Below, one piece after another: positions 1 through 8,535 of a DNA stretch of 64,000 nucleotides; the stretch's first letter is position 1, and each line of letters starts with the position of its first letter. Under the pieces are notes generated by a model. It had not been told where the DNA came from. It was given only the letters and a program-made list of their open reading frames with translations, and searched no databases. Position numbers and translations under genes: made by a program. The DNA lies in contig NZ_JAPNJW010000001.1 of assembly GCF_026626745.1 (NCBI RefSeq), positions 4,200,001 through 4,264,000 on the forward strand, in the 5' to 3' direction. The DNA is from Nannocystis sp. RBIL2. GTDB taxonomy: Bacteria; Myxococcota_A; Polyangia; Nannocystales; Nannocystaceae.

Positions 1-607
1 CGCCGCGCGTGGCGACGGAAACAAATAATATTGGACACACGACTCTCCCTGCGCGCGGCCATCACCGCACGCCGTACGAACCGACGATTCGACGCGTCGC
101 GTGGCTCGGGCGTCGATTCGGTCGCCGGCGGCGCGATGGCAGCTCCGCCACGCGCACCCGACCCAATCGCCCGCAGATCGCCGCAAACGCGGCGTCACGA
201 CCCGTCGATGACTCTTCGTAGAGACCGGCGCCGCGCCCACCCAGCGCAGACGCGATCAGCCGGCCTCAGGAGAACCGAACGAACATGCCGGGGAGAATGC
301 ACGCACCCCCCCAGCCTGTCAAGCGCCATTCGCCCGAGCGCGCCCGCTCACCTTCTGCATCGGTCGACCGAGCGTCCGACCAACGTCATCACATGTCGCC
401 ATCACATGTCCCTGGGGACAGCCCACGACTCCGGCCGCGCGAGGCGAACCCACGTACCTCACCACTACACGCTGCGACCGCCTCGCCCACGCCGAGTGGT
501 GCGAGCAGCCCCCGGTTGCAGGCCACGCCCGCCGCCGCACTGCGCTTCGCCCTTCCGCGATCTCCGCGAGTCGTGCCCGGTGCGCAACTGATGCTACGTT
601 CGCGGCG
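1..607. other. left-edge stretch without a convincing gene
   Basis: No reading frame here has a plausible start, ribosome binding site or recognisable protein; open frames on both strands give only Arg/Pro/Ala-rich shadow sequence typical of very GC-rich non-coding DNA. The only structure I see is a partial copy of the dispersed GGACATG element near 391-420. The region directly precedes the lipoprotein gene at 608, so it should hold that gene's promoter, but no clear -35/-10 pair can be named. Confidence 0.5.
407..420. repeat. partial GGACATG palindromic element
   Basis: TGTCCC and GGGACA form a perfect 6-bp inverted repeat around TG. A second half-site (ACATGTCG) lies just upstream at 391-398. 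It is a shortened member of the family described at 2127-2152. Confidence 0.5.
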
Positions 608-2122
608 ATGCCTCGCCGAGCCCTCGCGTCCCTCGTCCTCCTCTTCACGGCTTGCAGCGACGACCCTGCGACCTCGACGGGCGGCGCGAGCGACACCGAC
701 CCCGGCACCCCTGCGACCTCGTCCGCGACCGTGACCACCACGGACGACCCCGCGCCCACCGGCACCACCAGCACCAGCGGCGAGCCGACCAGCACCACCG
801 CTCCCGGCACCACTGCCCCCAATCCCAGCGAGCCCGGCACCAGCGACACCGACGGCCCCGTCACCGGCACCACCGGCGTCGACACCACCGGCCCTGCTCC
901 GACCACCGACGCGACCACCGACACGCCCGACCCGCAGCCCGACCCGATCTGCGTCGACCCGCCGGCGTGCGCCGACGTCGAGCCCACCGCCACCGAACAC
1001 CATCTAAAATTGCTCGACGGCTGCGCCTTCGCCCTCGCGCCGACCGACTTCGCGGCCGGCATCGCCCGCGCCGACGCCCTGCTCGCGCGCGCCGGCACGG
1101 CCGTCAGCATCGACGCAGTGCTCGGCCAGCTCAACCGCGAGGCGGTGCCGGGCCTGTCGGCCTACCAGGCCGAGCGCATGAAGAACCACGACTACGTCGG
1201 CTTCCGCTGGAACTCCGGCGACGGGTCCGTCGACTACTGGTACCCGCAGGGCATCACCGGCTCGAGCGACGCGCGGGCCGACCACAAGATCGGCGGCAAG
1301 CGGCTGCTCCTGGTCTCCTGGTATCACAACATCGAGCGCGAGCCGACCGATCCGCCGGCCCGGGGCGTGCGCCTCAGCCTGGTCGACATCAGCGACCTCG
1401 ACGCGATCCGCTACCGCCACCTGCTGCTCGTCACGCCGACCGGCGAAGGCCCAGACGTCAATTTCGCGGCCGCCAACACCAAAGCTGGCGACGCCCTGCA
1501 CGCCGGTGGCATCACATGGGTCGGCGACCGCCTCTACGTCGCCTCTACGTCGGCGGGCTTCCGCGTCTACGACATGTCGCGGATCTTCGAGACCACCGCC
1601 AGCGACGACGAGAACGCGATCGGATTCGCCGGCGGCGAGGTCCAGGCCCACGGCTATCGCTACGCGGTGCCGGAGATCGGCCGCTACAACCTCACCGCCG
1701 ACTCGTGCCCGCTGCGCTTCTCCGCGGTCGCGCTCGACCGCAGCGCCGAGCCGCCGGTGCTCGTCACCGCCGAGTACATGACCGACCTTACCGGCCGCGT
1801 CGCCCGCTGGCCGATCGACCTCGCCAGCACCCGCCTGGTCGAGAACGGCGGCACCGTGTTCGCCAGCGACGCCGCCATCGCCGGCCAGACGCGCATCCAG
1901 GGCGCAGTCACCTACGAGAACGTCTACTACCTGTCGTGCTCGAGCCAGGCCTCGCAGTGGGGCCGCCTCTACCGCAACCTCCCCGACTCGACCAGCGAGA
2001 TCACCGCCTGGCCCGACGGCCCCGAGGACCTCTACGTCGAGCGCGACCTGAAGCTGATCTGGACCGCCGCCGAGCACCCCGACAAGCGCGTCACCCTCGG
2101 CATCCCGATGCAGGGTTATTAA
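608..2122 (+). CDS. secreted lipoprotein with Thr/Ser-rich linker and probable beta-propeller domain
   Basis: The protein has 504 residues. Residues 1-16 form a lipoprotein signal ending in the lipobox LFTAC, so Cys16 is the likely lipidated residue. Residues 17 to about 110 are an extended linker of Thr, Ser, Gly, Asp and Pro. From about residue 120 the sequence becomes globular, with repeated segments such as LSLVDISDLDAIRYRH, GGITWVGDRLYVAST and GFRVYDMSRIF. These resemble LVIVD-type surface beta-propeller blades, in which a displayed property is followed by a 'V.D' step. I do not recognise a catalytic motif. The role is unknown; an outer-surface binding protein is an inference. A copy of the palindromic element follows the stop codon. 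Confidence 0.8.
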   Translation: MPRRALASLVLLFTACSDDPATSTGGASDTDPGTPATSSATVTTTDDPAPTGTTSTSGEPTSTTAPGTTAPNPSEPGTSDTDGPVTGTTGVDTTGPAPTTDATTDTPDPQPDPICVDPPACADVEPTATEHHLKLLDGCAFALAPTDFAAGIARADALLARAGTAVSIDAVLGQLNREAVPGLSAYQAERMKNHDYVGFRWNSGDGSVDYWYPQGITGSSDARADHKIGGKRLLLVSWYHNIEREPTDPPARGVRLSLVDISDLDAIRYRHLLLVTPTGEGPDVNFAAANTKAGDALHAGGITWVGDRLYVASTSAGFRVYDMSRIFETTASDDENAIGFAGGEVQAHGYRYAVPEIGRYNLTADSCPLRFSAVALDRSAEPPVLVTAEYMTDLTGRVARWPIDLASTRLVENGGTVFASDAAIAGQTRIQGAVTYENVYYLSCSSQASQWGRLYRNLPDSTSEITAWPDGPEDLYVERDLKLIWTAAEHPDKRVTLGIPMQGY

Positions 2123-2126
2123 TTAC

Positions 2127-2152
2127 GGGACATGTCCGCGAGGACATGTCCC
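2127..2152. repeat. GGACATG palindromic element (best copy)
   Basis: Two arms, GGGACATGTCC (2127-2137) and GGACATGTCCC (2142-2152), are perfect reverse complements with a 4-nt loop. Each arm contains the 10-bp palindrome GGACATGTCC, so the element is both an inverted and a direct repeat. It lies between the convergent genes at 608-2122 and pyrF, where it could act as a terminator hairpin or as a double operator. Confidence 0.9.
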
Positions 2153-2198
2153 CACGTACCTGTCCCCGCGGATATCCGATCGCCGCCGCGAATCACAT

Positions 2199-2212
2199 GT
2201 CCCGCAGGACAG
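2199..2212. repeat. short GGACATG-family palindrome
   Basis: TGTCC and GGACA arms flank CGCA, with an ACATGT core on the left side. It is the second copy in the same convergent junction, a few bases from the pyrF stop codon. Confidence 0.6.
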
Positions 2213-2219
2213 CCGCGCC

Positions 2220-2951
2220 TCAGTTCGCCTCGGCGCCCGCGAGCATGTCGGCGACGATCGCGTCGGCCGCGGCGGCCGGGTCGGGCGCGCCGAGGATCGG
2301 CCGGCCGACCACCAGGTACGCCGCCCCGTCGGCGATCGCCTGCCCCGGCGTCATCACTCGCTTCTGGTCGCCGACCTCGGCGCCCGCGGGGCGGATGCCC
2401 GGCACCACACAGGCGATGCCCGGGGCCGCCGCGCGCACCCCGGCCAGCTCTTGCCCGCTGCACACCACCCCCGCGCAGCCGGCCGCGCGGGCCAGGGCCG
2501 CGCGCGTCGCCACCAGCTCCGGCGGCGTGCGCGTGTGCCCGGCCTCGGCGCAGGCGGCCGCGTCCTGGCTCGTCAGCACGGTCACCGCCAGCACCCCGAG
2601 CTCCGCCCCGGCCTCGGCCACGCACGCCTTGAGGTGGGCCAGGCCCGAGCCGGCGTGCACCGTGATGAAGCGGCAGCCGAGCGAGCGAGCCGAGCGGATC
2701 GCGCCGCACATCGTATTGGGGATGTCGTGCAGCTTGAGGTCGAGGAAGATCTCGAGCTCGGGCACCTCGCCGCGGAGGCGGCGCACCACCTCGGGCCCCT
2801 CGGCCACGAACAGCTCGAGCCCGACCTTCAGCATGCCGACGTGGCCCTGCAGCGTCTGCGCCGCCGCGACCGCGGCCCGGGCGTCGGGCACGTCGAGCGC
2901 GACGATCAGGCGGCGACGCATTTCGGACTCGGAGGCGAGGGTCAGCGGCAT
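2220..2951 (-). CDS. pyrF: orotidine 5'-phosphate decarboxylase
   Basis: This enzyme decarboxylates OMP to UMP, the last step of de novo pyrimidine synthesis. The 243-residue protein shows the family's early strand RLIVALDVPD, the substrate lysine in LKVGLELF (about residue 42) and the catalytic D-x-K-x-x-D motif in DLKLHDIPNT (Asp71, Lys73, Asp76). It ends with the phosphate-binding region VVPGIRP and YLVVGRPI. Homologues usually begin about where Met11 stands (position 2921), so that may be the true start. The gene is divergent from the serine hydrolase at 2999, with 47 bp between them, so a shared promoter region is likely. No other pyrimidine gene is nearby. Confidence 0.95.
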   Translation of the reverse strand: MPLTLASESEMRRRLIVALDVPDARAAVAAAQTLQGHVGMLKVGLELFVAEGPEVVRRLRGEVPELEIFLDLKLHDIPNTMCGAIRSARSLGCRFITVHAGSGLAHLKACVAEAGAELGVLAVTVLTSQDAAACAEAGHTRTPPELVATRAALARAAGCAGVVCSGQELAGVRAAAPGIACVVPGIRPAGAEVGDQKRVMTPGQAIADGAAYLVVGRPILGAPDPAAAADAIVADMLAGAEAN

Positions 2952-2998
2952 GGGCGGCGATCTAGCAAGCGCGCCGCGGGTGTTGCAAGCTCGCCGGC

Positions 2999-4150
2999 GT
3001 GCGTGAAGACCCGCATCGTGACCTGTTCGACCTCCTCGAGCACGGCGTCCGCGCCGGTGTCTACCCCGGCTGCGTCGCCCTCGTCTGGCGCGACGGCGCC
3101 GAGGTCTACCACGAGGCCCACGGCGACCTCTGCAGCTTCGAGGGCGCGCCGGGCTACCTGCGCGCGGTCAGCCGAGACACTGTTTACGACCTCGCCTCGC
3201 TGACCAAGGTCCTGGCCACCACCAGCCTCGCGGCCCTGGCCGTCGCCGAGGGGCGGGTCGAACTCACGACCCCGGTGCCCGCCGAGTGGGATCGCGCCTG
3301 CCCGGGGGCCACGCTCGCCCACCTCCTGTCCCATAGTTCAGGTCTGCCCGCGCACCGCGAGTACTTCGCCGACCTGAGGCCCGGCCGCCCCGAACGGGTG
3401 CTCGACCGGATCGCCCAGACCCCGCCCGAGTACCCGCTCGGCAGCAAGGCGGTCTACAGCGACCTCGGCTTTATGATCCTCGGCGCCTGGCTCGAGCGCC
3501 TGTTCGCCCAGCCGCTCGACCGCCTGTTCGACGACAAGATCGCCTGGCCGCTCGACCTGCACCGCGGCGACGTCCCGCGCCTCGGCTTCCACCGCCAGCT
3601 CGGCGCCCGCGGCCCCTCGTCGGCCCAGCAGCACCGCGTCGCCCCGACCGAGGTCTACGACCCCGCGCTGCACCCCGAAGGCGTCCCGAGCTGGTTCGCC
3701 TGCCGCGCCCCGGTCCGCTGCGCCCACTACGAGGTCCACGACGACAACGCCTTCGTCATGAGCGGCGTCGCCGGCCACGCCGGCCTGTTCGGCGACGCGG
3801 CCGCGGTGTTAGAGCTCGCCCGCGCCTGGCTCGAGTGCACCCTGCCCGGCCTCCACCCTTCCCTTCGAGATGTCTTTTGGACCCTGTCCAAAGTGCCAGG
3901 TTCTACGAGACAGCTCGGCTGGGACAGCCCGAGCCCCGACGGCAGCGGCACCACCGCCGACGTCCTCTCGGCGCGCGCCTCCGGCCACACGGGGTTCACG
4001 GGCACCAGCCTGTGGATCGACCCGACGCCGCCCGACGGCCGCGGCCCTTTGATTGCGATCTTGCTGTCCAACCGGGTCCACCCGACGCGAAGTGGCCCGC
4101 CGATCCTGCCGATCCGCCAGCAGTTCCACCGCGCCGCGGTGCGCCTGTAG
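2999..4150 (+). CDS. class C beta-lactamase-like serine hydrolase
   Basis: The protein has 383 residues and starts with GTG. The SxxK motif is Ser67-Leu-Thr-Lys70 in DLASLTK, the Tyr motif is Tyr153-Ser-Asp in AVYSDLGF, and a KTG-like triad appears as HTG in SGHTGFTGTSLW near the C terminus. This is the catalytic set of the AmpC/EstB/DD-peptidase superfamily. There is no signal peptide, so a cytoplasmic esterase or peptidase is as likely as a beta-lactamase; the natural substrate cannot be told. Positions 3867-3903 hold a weak resemblance to the dispersed palindrome. It is divergent from pyrF. Confidence 0.85.
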   Translation: MREDPHRDLFDLLEHGVRAGVYPGCVALVWRDGAEVYHEAHGDLCSFEGAPGYLRAVSRDTVYDLASLTKVLATTSLAALAVAEGRVELTTPVPAEWDRACPGATLAHLLSHSSGLPAHREYFADLRPGRPERVLDRIAQTPPEYPLGSKAVYSDLGFMILGAWLERLFAQPLDRLFDDKIAWPLDLHRGDVPRLGFHRQLGARGPSSAQQHRVAPTEVYDPALHPEGVPSWFACRAPVRCAHYEVHDDNAFVMSGVAGHAGLFGDAAAVLELARAWLECTLPGLHPSLRDVFWTLSKVPGSTRQLGWDSPSPDGSGTTADVLSARASGHTGFTGTSLWIDPTPPDGRGPLIAILLSNRVHPTRSGPPILPIRQQFHRAAVRL

Positions 4151-4250
4151 CTGCAGCGTGCAGGGCCGGGACGTCGGCGAACGCGCCGCGGGCAGGCCCC
4201 CGGTCCCCCTCTTCACCCCAGGCCGCGGGCGTGCGATCCTCCGCGCCACG

Positions 4251-4757
4251 ATGCCCGTCCGCCGCGCCGTCCCGTTCGCCCTCGCCCTCTTCATCACCAC
4301 CGCCTGCGGCGGCGAGGCCAAGAAGGCCGAGCCCGAGGTCAAGGCCGAGGAGCCGAAGAAGGTCGAGGACGACGCGATCGCCAAGCGCCGGGCCGAGCGC
4401 GAGGCCAAGGCCAAGGCCGAGAAGGACGCCGAGGACGCGCGGGTCGCCGCGGTCGCCGCCCTCGCCACCCTCCCGCCCAAGCTGCCCAAGGACATCAAGA
4501 AGGCCTGCGACGCGGTCGCCGACGCCCAGCTCAAGTTCTTCGAGCGCATGTTCGAGGGCCCCGAGCTCGACAAGCTCAAGGCCGCCCAGGGCACCCAGCG
4601 GCCGATGACCGTCAACGGCTGCACCGGCCTCGGCAGCATCGAGGCCGCCGCCTGCCAGGTCGCCGCCCTCGACGCCGCCACCGACAAGACCCTCAAGTCG
4701 TCGATCTCCGACATCATGCGGGTCTGCATCGAGAAGTACGCCAAGCCGGGCGGCTGA
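4251..4757 (+). CDS. small lipoprotein with charged helical N-terminal region
   Basis: The protein has 168 residues. I chose the ATG at 4251 because it begins a lipoprotein signal (lipobox ITTAC) directly followed by a Lys/Glu/Ala-rich stretch, roughly residues 20-70, that should be a long helix or coiled coil. The C-terminal half contains three Cys residues and a small globular segment with LPKDIKKACDAVAD and NGCTGLGSIEAAACQ. In-frame codons upstream of 4251 overlap the previous gene and look non-coding. I do not recognise the family; it is probably a periplasmic or outer-membrane lipoprotein. Confidence 0.75.
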   Translation: MPVRRAVPFALALFITTACGGEAKKAEPEVKAEEPKKVEDDAIAKRRAEREAKAKAEKDAEDARVAAVAALATLPPKLPKDIKKACDAVADAQLKFFERMFEGPELDKLKAAQGTQRPMTVNGCTGLGSIEAAACQVAALDAATDKTLKSSISDIMRVCIEKYAKPGG

Positions 4758-4774
4758 GCACCTGTCTCTTCGCA

Positions 4775-4792
4775 CCTGTCGTTTCAGACAGG
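4775..4792. repeat. GGACATG-family palindrome in a convergent junction
   Basis: CCTGTC and GACAGG arms flank a 6-nt loop; related half-sites (CCTGTCTC, CCTGTCC) flank it from 4760 to 4800. It lies between the genes ending at 4757 and 4806. Confidence 0.6.
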
Positions 4793-4805
4793 CCCTGTCC
4801 CGCGC

Positions 4806-6992
4806 TCACTGCACCGCCGCCGCGCGTCGGCGCCGCCGCGCGAGCAGGCCCATGCACAGACCGAGGACACCTCCCGCGGGGCTCTCGCGGCAACCGCAGC
4901 CCTCGGCCGGCGTGGCGCCGCCGGTGCTCGCCGAGTCGTCGCCGCTGTCCTCGGCCTGAGGACAATCCGCGGGGCAGCGCTCGTCCTCGCCCGGCTCGCA
5001 GACGAGGTCGCCGCAAACCACACAGTCCTGCGGACAGCCCAAGTCCTCGCCAACCCCGCAGACATGGTCGCCGCACGCGTCGCCGGTCGTGGGCTCGCGG
5101 TTCACACAATCCTCCGCGCAGTTCCAGTCGTTCTCCACCGGCACTTCGCAGGGCCCATTGCCGCACACTGCGGCGCAGGCGATGCAGGCCGGATCTGCGA
5201 GGACGTCGCAGACTTCCCAGGGATCGACGACGCCGTCGCCGCAGGTGTCCGGCGGTTCCACCGAGGCGCCGTACACGGGGCCGCAGCCCTTGTTGCCGGC
5301 CGCATCGACTGCGCAGATCCGCCAGCGCAGCGCGCCGGTCGGCTCGGGCCCGATGTCGGGGATCGTGAACGAGAAGCTCCACAGCGCCTCGCCGAACCAC
5401 ACCCCCGGCGCGATCTGCTTGCTCGGGTCGTCGTCGGCCAGCGCGATCAGTTCGTCGGCCTCGAGGCCGAACGCGAACTCCACGTACGGCAAGCGCCGCC
5501 GGTGGGCCGTGAGCGCGTCCTCGGTGAGGTTGTATGTGGCGAGCTGCGGGTCGAACCGGAAGTCGTGCCAGCGAGACGGCACCTTCGCGTCGTCGACCCG
5601 GGCCGGTAGGTCACGCGCTCGCGGTTGTGCACCGCCAGCGAGAACAGCTGCGGAACCCCGATCCGCGGCGGCGTGGTGTCCAGGGGCACGTCGTCTTGCG
5701 GATCGGCGCTGCCGAACAGGACCGCGTTGCGCTGTAACTCGTCGCGCACCGCGACCACCGCGTCGTCGCGGCCGTCGTGATCGAGGTCCGCCAGCTGGAG
5801 CCCGAAGCTCTGCGCCAGCTCCGGAACCACCGGGAACGCCGCGCCGTCGGCCGCCGCCGCGGTCATCAGCGCCGCGCCCGAGTTGAGCAGCAGCCGCGTG
5901 TTGACGTCGAGCATCCCCGACCGCAGCCCGGTCACCACCAGGTCCGGCGTGCCGTCGTTGTCGAAGTCGAGGGTCGCCGCGTCGAAGTCGAGCTTGACCG
6001 GATTGTCGGCCGGGCCCCAAAACGGCCCCGGGTTGGCGAGAAATTCGCCGTGGCCGGCGTTGCGCAACACCGAGTTCCGACCGCCCCCAGGCGCGTCCTG
6101 CAGCGTCAACACGTCGAGCAGGCCGTCGCCGTCGAGGTCGACCGGTGAGAGCGCCGCGTGGACCTGGTCGGCGAGCGCCGGCACCGGGTGCGAGCTGAAG
6201 ACGCCGGTGCCGTCGTTCAGCAGCACCACCGCCGGGCCCGGCCCGCGCGACGCGACCATCACGTCGAGGTCGAAGTCGTCATCGAAGTCGAAGAGCTCGA
6301 GGTCGAGGGACCACGCGACCAGGTTCTCCACGCCCCTCGGCAGCTGGCTGCCGGCGTCGACGAACCCGCCCTCCCCGTCGCCCGCCCACAGGCGAAGCGG
6401 GCCGCCGGGATCGCCGGCCTCGCCGAACGGCGCGTGCTCTCCCCCAATCCGTGGCGACGATGTCGAGGTCGCCGTCGAGGTCGACGTCGCCGAGCTCGAG
6501 ATCGCCGATGCTGAGCGACTCGCCCGGCGACAGCTCGTGGCGGACGAAGAGCCCGTCCTCATTGAGAAGGACGTAGCTCTGCCCGCCGAAGTTGACGCCG
6601 ACCACCAGATCGGGGTCGCCGTCCTCGTCGACGTCGGCGGCCTTGATCACGTACGCGTTGTCGGGCTCGGCGAAGACTCCTGCTTGCTCGACGAACGCCT
6701 GCCCGGCCTCGTTGCGCACCAGCTGGTTGAGCTGAGCGTCGGCAGCGTCGCCTTCGGCGTCGCCGCGGCTGTTGGCGAACACGAGGTCGACGTGGCCATC
6801 GGCGTCGAAATCGACGAGCTCGACCTTCTGAGTGACAGCGTCGCCGTCGGCCGGGAGCGAGCGCTGCGGATCGATCTGCCACGGCGTCGCCGTCGCCACG
6901 CCCGGGACCAGCGCGAAGCCCAGCGCGAACGCCCCTGCGAGGCGCGGCCATCCGCGGAGACGCCCGCACACGCGCCCCTCGCCCGGCCCCAT
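4806..6992 (-). pseudogene. FG-GAP/VCBS repeat protein with MYXO-CTERM tail, two compensating frameshifts
   Basis: The start ATG at 6992 opens a signal peptide (WPRLAGAFALGFALVPGVATA). Then come at least seven Ca-binding FG-GAP motifs such as DFDADGHVD, DVDEDGDPD, DLDGDGLLD and DFDNDGTPD, next a beta-rich domain, Cys-rich modules with CGDGVVDPWEVCD, and finally GCGC, a hydrophobic helix and RRRRR. That end is the MYXO-CTERM layout for surface anchoring. The frame shifts by one base near 6440 (GATTGGGGGAG should read with four G) and returns near 5606 (one base missing in CCCGGG). Both sites are homopolymer runs, and repairing them gives about 728 continuous residues. Either the gene is decayed or the assembly has two errors; the intact coding signal favours errors. 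Confidence 0.75.
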
Positions 6993-7224
6993 CTCTCGTC
7001 GCGACGACAACGATCCGATCTTAAGGGTCGGGCTCGCGCCGGCACAAGCACACGCCGCACGCCAGCCACGAACTGCCGCGCGCAGCGGCACGCACGAGCA
7101 TCGCTGCCCGTCGTTCGCCCCGTCGTCCTGCACGATCCCGGGGCGGAGCCGGCATCTGCGTCGATCTCCCTGCGCGCGTCTGCGCTCGCCTGCATCCGCC
7201 CCTCGGGATGCTACGCTCCCGGGC

Positions 7225-7611
7225 ATGCACGACCTCCGCGACGTCGGCGGCACCCCCGGGGGGCTCCCCGTGTTTCTGCTCGGCCTCGGCATGCTGGGCG
7301 GGGGCGCGTACCTGCTGCTCAACCAGGTCATGGTCCACAGCGGCTACTGGGGCTTCTGGGGCGACAACACCTTCGGCCTCACCTTGCTGCCGCTGCTGTT
7401 CGGCATCGGCTGCTTGTTCTACAGCGCGCGCTCGATCGTCGGCTGGGCGCTCACGGGCCTGGGCGCGGTCTTCATCTTCGTCGGCATCATCGCCAACCTC
7501 GAGATCCATTTCCGCCCGACGACCCTGTGGAACACCCTCGTCATCCTCACCCTGCTGGTGGGCGGCCTCGGCCTCGTGTTTCGCTCGCTACGGCCCATGC
7601 GGAGGCGCTGA
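7225..7611 (+). CDS. small integral membrane protein
   Basis: The protein has 128 residues and starts at the ATG of MHDLRDVGG. Four hydrophobic segments are visible: PVFLLGLGMLGGGAYLLL, LTLLPLLFGIGCLFY, ALTGLGAVFIFVGII and LVILTLLVGGLGLVF, with an Arg-rich C terminus (RSLRPMRRR) likely on the cytoplasmic side. No known family is recognised. It stands alone between the FG-GAP gene, which is divergent, and the zinc-ribbon gene downstream. Confidence 0.7.
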   Translation: MHDLRDVGGTPGGLPVFLLGLGMLGGGAYLLLNQVMVHSGYWGFWGDNTFGLTLLPLLFGIGCLFYSARSIVGWALTGLGAVFIFVGIIANLEIHFRPTTLWNTLVILTLLVGGLGLVFRSLRPMRRR

Positions 7612-7673
7612 AGCGACCTGCTCGCGGCCGCGAGCATTGACAGGCCTGGCCGGCGCGTGGTGCCATTCCGGAC

Positions 7674-8234
7674 ATGGCCCCGCCGCCCTTACTCCCTACG
7701 ACTCGCCTCTACGCCTGCCCCGCCTGCCGCGAACACATCAAGTCGGACACCTCCACCTGCCCGCACTGCGGCGCCGAGCTGCACCGCGAGAGCCGGCTGG
7801 CGCGCGCCGCCTCGGCGGTGATGGTGACCCTGGCGCTCTCTGGTTGCCCCGACAAGGGTGACGACACGATGGGCGGCAGCGACTCGAGCACCGGCAACAC
7901 CTCGACCGGCACCGGCACCGACACCACCACCACCGGCAGCACCACCGAGGGCAACACCGGCACCGAGACCGACTCGCCGACCGTCGGCGAGCCCGAGTAC
8001 GGCGTGCCGCAGACCACCACCGGCACCACCGCCAACACCACCTTCGAGCCCGACTACGGCGTCCCCGGCACCACCACCGAGGACACCGCCGGCACCACCA
8101 CCGAGGACACCGAGACAGTCGGCGAGCCCGAGTACGGCGTGCCCCAGACCACCAGCGGCCCCGAGCCCGACTACGGCGTCCCCGGCACCACCAGCGGCCC
8201 CGAGCCCGACTACGGCGTCCCCGGCACGACCTGA
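7674..8234 (+). CDS. zinc-ribbon protein with internal lipobox-like segment and YGVP repeats
   Basis: The protein has 186 residues. At the N terminus CPAC and CPHC (about residues 15-32) form a zinc-ribbon of the kind found in small regulatory proteins. A hydrophobic stretch follows, AASAVMVTLALSGC, which looks like a lipobox but begins about 40 residues in. The rest is a Thr/Gly/Ser linker carrying repeated EP[DE]YGVP[GQ]TT units, at least six of them. This architecture recurs in myxobacterial hypothetical proteins as I recall. The function is unknown. The internal lipobox after a cytosolic-type zinc ribbon is odd and could mean a single-pass membrane protein instead of a lipoprotein. Confidence 0.7.
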   Translation: MAPPPLLPTTRLYACPACREHIKSDTSTCPHCGAELHRESRLARAASAVMVTLALSGCPDKGDDTMGGSDSSTGNTSTGTGTDTTTTGSTTEGNTGTETDSPTVGEPEYGVPQTTTGTTANTTFEPDYGVPGTTTEDTAGTTTEDTETVGEPEYGVPQTTSGPEPDYGVPGTTSGPEPDYGVPGTT

Positions 8235-8535
8235 GCGCCCGGTCTCGCGGCCCCGGGCCCCCGCGAAGCGACTGCTCCGAAGGACAGGCTCCAAAGGCCA
8301 TGTCCTTCGTGGCATGTCGATTTCGCCATGTCCTGAGCACCATACCCTCGCCGTGCGCTCCGCGCCGACGCGCCGCCCGGCCGCGCGTCCTGGGCTGTCT
8401 CGGCGGGCTCGCTCACGGGCTCGGCCGAGCGCCCCTCTCCCGCACACGAGCGAAGCGCATGCTCCCGATCCCATGCGCTTCAGGCCATGATTTTCAGGAC
8501 ATGCCCCATCGGGCATGTCCGGACGGCCAGCCTGA
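8235..8535. other. convergent intergenic region with palindromic elements
   Basis: No gene is supported here. The region contains an imperfect copy of the palindrome at 8297-8318 and further CCATGTCC half-sites to about 8335. A perfect copy stands at 8497-8520. Confidence 0.6.
8497..8520. repeat. GGACATG palindromic element, perfect 24-nt copy
   Basis: GGACATGCCC (8497-8506) and GGGCATGTCC (8511-8520) are perfect reverse complements around the loop CATC. It sits 15 bp from the stop codon of the radical SAM gene, in a convergent junction. Confidence 0.9.

Noticed and set aside
2127..2152. Resemblance of the double half-site to the eukaryotic p53 response element
   Set aside because: The similarity is coincidental; bacteria have no p53, and the pattern is explained by nested palindromes.
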